NCBI GenBank assembly: GCA_007126995.1
Contig: SLAD01000191.1
Span: 1-5,612 of the forward strand
Length of the DNA: 5,612 bases
Reading direction: 5' to 3'
Source: Kiritimatiellia bacterium
Lineage (GTDB): Bacteria > Verrucomicrobiota > Kiritimatiellia > SLAD01
The first letter of the stretch is position 1. The number at the start of each line of letters is the position of its first letter. This document shows, one piece after another, positions 1-4,584 of the stretch. The translations under genes and the position numbers were made by a program. The notes under the pieces are model-generated. The model did not search any database, was not told the origin of the DNA, and saw nothing but the letters and a program-made list of their open reading frames with translations.

Positions 1-1
1 G

Positions 2-1246
2 TGTATTTGCTGCGGGCAAGAGTTTGCCGCGGATTATGAGGGCTATGTTTGCACGAGCTGTGGCGGGAACCTCGATGTTCGGTACGATTACCGCCACATT
101 CGTAGCCAGTGGGATGAGCAGAACCCCTTTGCGGGCCCGCGTCAGGACCAATTCAAGTACGCGCCTCTGATGCCCATCACCGACATCGAGTCGGCCCCGC
201 CGCTACGGGTTGGTGCGACGCCGCTTCATGCCGTCCCACGACTAGGCGCATTGGTTGAGTTGCCTCATCTGATGCTGAAGGACGAAGGGCTTAATCCCAG
301 TCAATCGTTTAAGGACCGCGCCAGCGCCATGATCATCGCGCGTGCGCGGGAGACCGGGGTTGGCGTGGTCTGCGGGGCCAGCACGGGCAATGCCGGTAGT
401 TCCATGGCCTGTATGGCGGCGGCGGCCAACATCCCCTGTGTAGTGTTCGTGCCCGAGAAAGCGCCACCCGCAAAGATCGCCCAATTGTTAATCTACGGTG
501 CCCGTGTGATCGCCGTCCGCGGCACCTACGATCAGGCCTTCGATTTATGTGCCGAGGTTTGCGAGGTCAAAGGGTGGTTTAATCGCAATACCGGCTTCAA
601 TCCCTTCACGCGCGAAGGCAAGAAAACGGCCAGCTTCGAATTGGTCGAACAGTTGGACGGACAGGCCCCGGATCGCGTGATCGTGCCAACCGGCGACGGC
701 AACATCATCAGCGGCATTTGGAAAGGATTTCGCGACTTGCATGCCGTCGGGTTGATTGAGGACTTGCCGCGGATCGATTGTGCCCAAGCCGAGGGCAGCG
801 CCGCCATCAGCAACGCCGTCGAACGTTTGCGTGCTTCCGGCGAAATCCCTTCCGGCGCGGATTGGCGCTCCGTTGAAATCGAACCCGTACAAGCCGATAC
901 GTTGGCGGACTCCATTTCCGTGGATGACCCGCGCGACGGACTGGCGGCCGTGCGCGCCGTGATCGAGTCCGGCGGTGAAGCGGTGACGGCCCCGGATGAA
1001 GCCATCCTTGATGCCATCAAAGAGGTCGCGCGCTTCACGGGGGTGTTTGTTGAGCCGTCGTGCGCCTGTGCGTGGGCGGGTTTGAAGCGATTGGCCGAGC
1101 AAGGCCGCGTCCAACCCGATCAGCGCATCGTGTTGCTGATGACGGGTTCCGGTCTGAAAGATATACAGAATGCCCGCAAGGTGGCCGGGGAGCCGACCGT
1201 CATTGATCCCGAACTTGATGCCGCGCTGGCGGCCGTTCAGTCGTGA
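2..1246 (+). CDS. thrC: Threonine synthase, PLP-dependent, with N-terminal zinc ribbon (5' end outside window)
   Basis: Converts O-phosphohomoserine to threonine and phosphate, the last step of threonine synthesis, in the cytosol. The frame is open from base 2, giving 414 visible residues. The first ATG at 170 is internal, because the codons before it encode a zinc ribbon with CxxC pairs at visible residues 1/4 and 17/20, followed by GGNLDVRYDY. Only a few N-terminal residues are therefore missing. The PLP lysine is in SFKDR (visible residue 104, bases 311-313). The phosphate-binding loop is GASTGNAGSS (from residue 125), VPTGDGN lies near 228-234, and the C-terminal TGSGLKD is typical of ThrC. 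Seen: all these motifs. Known: SFKDR plus TGSGLKD and a zinc ribbon mark the shorter ThrC group of about 400 residues. Other fold-type II enzymes such as threonine dehydratase lack the ribbon. It is followed by a 43-base gap and then the glycan-type genes. Confidence 0.95.
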   Translation, partial: CICCGQEFAADYEGYVCTSCGGNLDVRYDYRHIRSQWDEQNPFAGPRQDQFKYAPLMPITDIESAPPLRVGATPLHAVPRLGALVELPHLMLKDEGLNPSQSFKDRASAMIIARARETGVGVVCGASTGNAGSSMACMAAAANIPCVVFVPEKAPPAKIAQLLIYGARVIAVRGTYDQAFDLCAEVCEVKGWFNRNTGFNPFTREGKKTASFELVEQLDGQAPDRVIVPTGDGNIISGIWKGFRDLHAVGLIEDLPRIDCAQAEGSAAISNAVERLRASGEIPSGADWRSVEIEPVQADTLADSISVDDPRDGLAAVRAVIESGGEAVTAPDEAILDAIKEVARFTGVFVEPSCACAWAGLKRLAEQGRVQPDQRIVLLMTGSGLKDIQNARKVAGEPTVIDPELDAALAAVQS

Positions 1247-1289
1247 CGTTTACTTGCAGGATATCCACACATCGACTATCAGATAGGCC
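1247..1289 (+). other. Short intergenic gap between thrC and the next gene
   Basis: These 43 bases are the only clear spacer on the plus strand. They hold an imperfect Shine-Dalgarno-like AGATAGG at 1281-1287, just two bases before the ATG at 1290. A tiny inverted repeat (CTAT/ATAG, 1276-1286, three-base loop) overlaps it. I see no terminator with a U-run and no convincing promoter, so readthrough from thrC is possible, although the gap is longer than the overlaps further downstream. Confidence 0.45.
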
Positions 1290-1766
1290 ATGAGCGATTC
1301 AACCCAGTCGAAACCGTTGTTCGAGGTCCACGCGCCGGGCGTGGATACGGACGCTTTGGTCCGCGAAGTGCAGGCCGAGGTGGCCCGCAAAATGGAAGCC
1401 GGTGTCTATGCCGATGCGCGCGTGGCTCGCGCGGAACGGTCCAACTTGGCGACCCTGACGAATCACGATGAATTTCTCGCCTTTTACCTTAGTTGCATGC
1501 GCGACGCTTCAATTGTGGACATCAACGACTTCGAAATTCGCGAGCGTCGCCGTGGTGTCGGGCCGTTGTTGGTGCGCTTCAAGAAAACGATTTGGGGCTT
1601 GCTGAAGTTTTACACCTACCGCCTCTGGTCACAACAGAATCAAGTGAACGGACTGTTGGTGACGGCGATTGAAAACCTCGACCAGAAGTATGCGCACAAA
1701 ATTGCGGCGCTGGAAAAGCGGATTGCCGAACTAGAAGGCGCCAAATCTGACGATAAGGAAGCCTAA
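1290..1766 (+). CDS. Coiled-coil accessory protein resembling the N-terminal module of polysaccharide-locus methyltransferases/glycosyltransferases
   Basis: 158 residues, no signal peptide, and no catalytic domain visible. Residues 20-50 are a charged helical stretch beginning DALVREVQAEVARKM. Residues 83-130 contain the segment GVGPLLVRFKKTIWGLLKF and then SQQNQVNGLLVTAIENL. Residues 131-150 form a short coiled coil (KIAALEKRIAELEG) before an acidic and lysine-rich end. From memory, the pattern 'G-pLLv-fKk ... QxxxNxxLvxAlexL' is found in the N-terminal part of methyltransferases and glycosyltransferases of O-antigen and capsule loci; here it stands alone. Its stop codon shares a base with the next start (TAATG, 1764-1768), so it is probably co-translated with the glycosyltransferase. 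Inference: a scaffold or partner subunit in surface-glycan synthesis. The hydrophobic part at 90-112 (IWGLLKFYTYRLW) may lie against the membrane. The function is unproven. Confidence 0.75.
   Translation: MSDSTQSKPLFEVHAPGVDTDALVREVQAEVARKMEAGVYADARVARAERSNLATLTNHDEFLAFYLSCMRDASIVDINDFEIRERRRGVGPLLVRFKKTIWGLLKFYTYRLWSQQNQVNGLLVTAIENLDQKYAHKIAALEKRIAELEGAKSDDKEA
1755..1761 (+). promoter_or_regulatory. Shine-Dalgarno AAGGAAG for the glycosyltransferase gene
   Basis: AAGGAAG lies inside the last codons of the preceding gene and ends four bases before the ATG at 1766. It fixes that start and supports translation coupled through the TAATG overlap. Confidence 0.7.
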
Positions 1767-2956
1767 TGCCGCGGGCCGAGCGAATCGCTTTCATTGCCCC
1801 GCGCTTCTCCGAGCAGGCGACCATTGGCGGGGCCGAGACCTTGCTGAAGCAACTGGCTTTGCGTGCGGCCAACGACGGTCGCGAAGTTCATTTCCTCACT
1901 ACCTGTGCGAGCGATCACTTCACCTGGGCCAATGACCGTGAACCCGGAACGTCGGCGGTCGACGGGTTACAGGTGCACTATTTCCCGGTTGATGAAAATC
2001 GTGACTTGGAAACCTTTCTGCGCGTGCAGCAATCGATCAGCCGCGATGTCGCGGTGACGGCGGATGAAGAGGAAGCCTGGATGCGCAATAACGTCAATAG
2101 TCAGGCGTTGTATGCGCACTTGCGGGACGAGGGCGGGCGCTATGACCGGATTGTGGCGGGGCCGTATCTCTTCGGGGTCATCTATTATGCGGCGCTGATT
2201 CATCCCGGCAAAACCCTGCTGGTTCCCTGTTTGCACGACGAGCCATTTGCGCGCCTGAAGACCATGCAGCGCCTGTTCGACGAGATGTCCGGTTTTCTTT
2301 TCAATACCGAGCCCGAGCAGGAGCTCGCCATCCGGTTGTTCGGCGATGTGGCGCGCAAGGGGCAGGTGGTCGGGATGGGCCTCGATCCCTTCGAGGCGGA
2401 CCCGAATGCGTTCGCGCAGCGGATCGGGATGGAGGCACCCTACATCATGTATGCGGGACGTCGCGAACCGCTGAAGGGCACGCCGCTGATCGTTGATTAT
2501 ATGCAGGCTTTTCGTGAGCGCACCGGGCAGGACATCCGACTGGTGTTCACCGGTAGCGGCCCGATTGATGCGCCGGACAGCCTGTGGCCCTATATTCATG
2601 ATGCGGGGTTCGTTTCCGAGGAAGTGAAACGTGAAGCCCTGGCCGGTGCACTGGCCTTCATGCACCCGTCCGTCAACGAAAGCCTTGGCATCGTCCTACT
2701 TGAGGCGTGGTTGGCCCGCACGCCTGCCTTGGTTCACGCCACCGGCGCCGTCTTGCGCTGGCAATGTCGCCAGAGCGGTGGCGGATTGTGGTTCCGTCAT
2801 TATCCCGATTTTGAAACGGAGTTGCAGTGGCTGATTGGGCAGCCCGATTTACGTCGCCGCCTCGGTGAAGCAGGCCGTGCCTACGTCGAAAGAGTCTATT
2901 CTTGGCCCGCCGTTGATCAGCGACTCTTCGCCCAATTGGACACCGCAAGCCCGTGA
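1766..2956 (+). CDS. GT4-family (GT-B fold) glycosyltransferase
   Basis: 396 residues, the usual size for a GT4 enzyme. These transfer a sugar from a nucleotide-sugar donor to a glycan or lipid-linked acceptor at the inner face of the membrane. The N-terminal Rossmann domain begins RIAFIAPRF and has the GGAE loop at residues 21-24. The C-terminal donor domain starts near YIMYAGRREPLKG (226-238), whose Arg232/Arg233 and Lys237 match the donor-phosphate contacts of GT4 enzymes. VFTGSGP lies at 260-266. The E-x7-E motif is Glu305 and Glu313 in NESLGIVLLEAW, and the C-terminal helix ERVYSW crosses back as in GT-B folds. Seen: all motifs, intact frame, good ribosome binding site. Known: these motifs define retaining GT4 enzymes. 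The sugar and acceptor cannot be read from sequence. The preceding small gene is its likely partner in O-antigen, capsule or exopolysaccharide assembly. The end overlaps the next gene by GTGA. Confidence 0.9.
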   Translation: MPRAERIAFIAPRFSEQATIGGAETLLKQLALRAANDGREVHFLTTCASDHFTWANDREPGTSAVDGLQVHYFPVDENRDLETFLRVQQSISRDVAVTADEEEAWMRNNVNSQALYAHLRDEGGRYDRIVAGPYLFGVIYYAALIHPGKTLLVPCLHDEPFARLKTMQRLFDEMSGFLFNTEPEQELAIRLFGDVARKGQVVGMGLDPFEADPNAFAQRIGMEAPYIMYAGRREPLKGTPLIVDYMQAFRERTGQDIRLVFTGSGPIDAPDSLWPYIHDAGFVSEEVKREALAGALAFMHPSVNESLGIVLLEAWLARTPALVHATGAVLRWQCRQSGGGLWFRHYPDFETELQWLIGQPDLRRRLGEAGRAYVERVYSWPAVDQRLFAQLDTASP

Positions 2957-4161
2957 CCGAGACGGAGCACGAGCACAGTTTGTACTGGCAGCCGCGCCGC
3001 GCTGCTGCCTTGATCGCGTTGCGGCAATTTGTGCCCCGGGCCGGTGGCGCGTATGTCCGTGAACGAAATTTTGATTATGGTCCCCGCAAGCGCGACCACG
3101 TTTCGCGCTTGTCCCCTTGGGTTCGTGTCCGTGCCATCAGTGAACCGGAGATCATTCGGGCCGTCTGCGCGGCGCACGCGCCGACGTCCGCCGAAAAGTT
3201 TATCCAGGAAGTCTGTTGGCGCACCTACTGGAAGGGATGGCTGGAGTTGCGGCCTTCCGTTTGGACGGATTACGTACAGGCCGTCCGTGCGGCCAAGGCA
3301 TACTGGGCTGACCATCCAGGCTATGTGGCGGCGATCAATGGCCGGACGGATTCACCGGCCTTTAACGTATTTCTGCGCGAGCTACTGGAGACCGGCTACC
3401 TGCATAACCATGCGCGCATGTGGTTCGCCAGTATTTGGATCTTCACCTTGCGTTTGCCATGGTCGCTGGGAGCGGACCTGTTTTTGCGGCATTTGCTCGA
3501 TGGCGACGCTGCCGTCAACACCTTGAGTTGGCGCTGGGTTGCCGGGTTACAGACGCGCGGCAAACACTATGTCGCTCGAGCCGATAATATCGCGAAATAC
3601 ACCGGAGGGCGATTGGGAGAGGGGGAGGCGCTGCTCGAATCACCTCAGCCCATGACTGAGGAGGCTGCAATGCCGGCGCCCGTTTCATTAACTCCATTGG
3701 GGGATTGCCCCGTCGCTGGCAAGGCTGGACTGATTATCAGCGAGGATGACATGTCAGCAGGACGCTGGTTGCCTGAACGCCATCAGCCCACAGCCGTCGC
3801 GGGTATCTTTCCGCTATGGGCCTATCAGGAGGCCGGCGCCGCCGCGCCCGTCATCGCCTTCCGTCAGGCCTTGCTCAAGGAGGCGGTTGGCGACGGGGAA
3901 GTGTGGGATAACCGCGCCGCTTTAGCGGCTGCCGTGCGCGATTGGGTCGAGGGTAACGCGTTGGACTGCGTTATCATGGCGGAGCCGCCGGTCGGCTTCG
4001 GGCAATGCGTCATCGAGCCTCTCGCCGATATCCTGCGGGATCTATCTATTCCTTTCTGTCGCGAACGGCATCCTTGGGATGACGCGCTCTTTCCCCATGC
4101 CACGCACGGCTTCTTTCGATTCAGGAAAAGGCTCCCCAAGATTATCCAGCCGTGGCTATAG
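2953..4161 (+). CDS. Photolyase-like FAD-binding protein with reversed domain order (FAD domain first)
   Basis: 402 residues, probably a light-driven repair enzyme for cyclobutane pyrimidine dimers. Residues 20-220 are the helical FAD domain: SRLSPW (51-56), FIQEVCWR (83-90), YLHNHARMW (149-157), LLDGDAAVNTLSWRW (181-195). Hand alignment with E. coli PhrB matches Glu86, Trp89, Trp118, Asn152, Arg155, Met156, Trp170, Asp183, Asn189, Trp193 and Trp195 to E274, W277, W306, N341, R344, M345, W359, D372, N378, W382 and W384. This includes the electron-transfer Trp triad. The usual N-terminal antenna domain is absent. Residues 257-402 instead form an alpha/beta-looking domain (LIISEDDM ... EPPVGFG ... 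FPHATHGFFRFRKRLP). I recall similar two-part proteins in alphaproteobacteria annotated only as FAD-binding. The GTG start overlaps the glycosyltransferase stop (GTGA) and no clear Shine-Dalgarno precedes it. The frame is intact. A photoreceptor role is the alternative. Confidence 0.88.
   Translation: MTETEHEHSLYWQPRRAAALIALRQFVPRAGGAYVRERNFDYGPRKRDHVSRLSPWVRVRAISEPEIIRAVCAAHAPTSAEKFIQEVCWRTYWKGWLELRPSVWTDYVQAVRAAKAYWADHPGYVAAINGRTDSPAFNVFLRELLETGYLHNHARMWFASIWIFTLRLPWSLGADLFLRHLLDGDAAVNTLSWRWVAGLQTRGKHYVARADNIAKYTGGRLGEGEALLESPQPMTEEAAMPAPVSLTPLGDCPVAGKAGLIISEDDMSAGRWLPERHQPTAVAGIFPLWAYQEAGAAAPVIAFRQALLKEAVGDGEVWDNRAALAAAVRDWVEGNALDCVIMAEPPVGFGQCVIEPLADILRDLSIPFCRERHPWDDALFPHATHGFFRFRKRLPKIIQPWL
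3643..3661 (+). repeat. Perfect 6-bp inverted repeat at the photolyase domain junction
   Basis: CCTCAG (3643-3648) and CTGAGG (3656-3661) are exact reverse complements around a seven-base loop. The right arm covers the first half of the internal Shine-Dalgarno AGGAGG at 3659-3664, so a hairpin in the mRNA would partly hide it. The stem is short and may be chance. Confidence 0.3.
3659..3672 (+). promoter_or_regulatory. Internal Shine-Dalgarno AGGAGG plus in-frame ATG inside the photolyase-like gene
   Basis: A full-consensus AGGAGG (3659-3664) stands five bases before an ATG (3670-3672) in the photolyase frame, at Met240. This falls in the linker between the FAD domain (ends about residue 220) and the C-terminal domain (starts about 257). 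Initiation here would give a separate 163-residue C-terminal product ending at 4161. The site is seen in the sequence; its use is inference. Confidence 0.4.
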
Positions 4162-4169
4162 TGTTGGAT

Positions 4170-4577
4170 ATGTTCAACGTCACGCCAGAAAAAGAAGCCG
4201 CCTTGCGCCGGCAAATGGAGTCGCTTCGGATTCATGAAGCCGATTTGCGGGAGCGGTTTATTCGCGGTTCCGGGAGCGGGGGGCAAAAAATCAACAAGAC
4301 ATCGTCATGCGTGTATTTGATGCATGTCCCGTCCGGGATCGAGGTGAAATGTCAGCGGGCTCGTTCGCAATCGCTCAACCGCTTTCTGGCCCGTCGCGAG
4401 TTATGCGAGCAGTTGCGGGAGCGCATTGAGGGCGAAATGAGCAAGCGACAGCAAGCACGCGAGAAGATTCGTCGCCAGAAGCGGCGCCGGTCCCGGCGGC
4501 AGAAAGCCCGCATGCTGGATGAAAAGCGCAAGCAGGGCGAGAAGAAGGCGTTGCGTGGGCGGGTCGATCCCGATTGA
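4170..4577 (+). CDS. Release-factor-like GGQ protein (RF-1 domain, ribosome-rescue type) with basic C-terminal tail
   Basis: 135 residues from the ATG at 4170. The core carries the GGQ peptidyl-tRNA hydrolysis motif at residues 37-39 (bases 4278-4286) within FIRGSGSGGQKINKTSS, followed by GIEVKCQRARSQSLNRFLAR. This is the catalytic domain 3 of class I release factors. The stop-codon reading domains of RF1 and RF2 are absent. The C-terminal third is strongly basic (KRQQAREKIRRQKRRRSRRQ), suited to binding rRNA near the mRNA entry channel. Known: ArfB (YaeJ) and mitochondrial C12orf65 have this layout and free peptides from stalled ribosomes. The closest type is probably the C12orf65-like 'peptide chain release factor-like' family, because the GIEVKCQxxRSQ segment is well kept; ArfB itself is the alternative. 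A GTG at 4152 would add six residues and overlap the photolyase gene by 10 bases. I prefer the ATG because MFNVTPEKEAAL resembles the family start as I remember it. Confidence 0.88.
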   Translation: MFNVTPEKEAALRRQMESLRIHEADLRERFIRGSGSGGQKINKTSSCVYLMHVPSGIEVKCQRARSQSLNRFLARRELCEQLRERIEGEMSKRQQAREKIRRQKRRRSRRQKARMLDEKRKQGEKKALRGRVDPD

Positions 4578-4584
4578 GAGCGGG

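Noticed and set aside
545..1114. 189-codon open frame on the minus strand inside thrC
   Set aside because: It lies wholly opposite the strongly supported threonine synthase and has no recognisable motif; it is a by-product of GC-rich codon use.
170..1246. threonine synthase starting at the ATG at 170
   Set aside because: The same frame is open back to base 2 and encodes a clear zinc ribbon of the family, so the ATG is internal.
1254..1282. possible promoter TTGCAG - 17 bases - TATCAG before the coiled-coil gene
   Set aside because: Only half of each hexamer matches consensus, and the start point would fall right at the ATG with no leader.
1967..2665. 232-codon open frame on the minus strand opposite the glycosyltransferase
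   Set aside because: Antisense shadow with a low-complexity His/Arg/Gln composition and no domain; the plus-strand frame has full GT4 motifs.
3029..3526. 165-codon plus-strand frame inside the photolyase-like gene
   Set aside because: Cys-, Arg- and Pro-rich translation with no motif, overlapping the conserved FAD domain in another frame.
3864..4286. 140-codon minus-strand frame across the junction of the photolyase-like and GGQ genes
   Set aside because: It is opposite two well-supported genes and has no family features.
4563..4575. CGGG/CCCG inverted repeat at the end of the GGQ gene as a terminator
   Set aside because: Only four pairs with a five-base loop, no U-run after it, and it is within the coding sequence.
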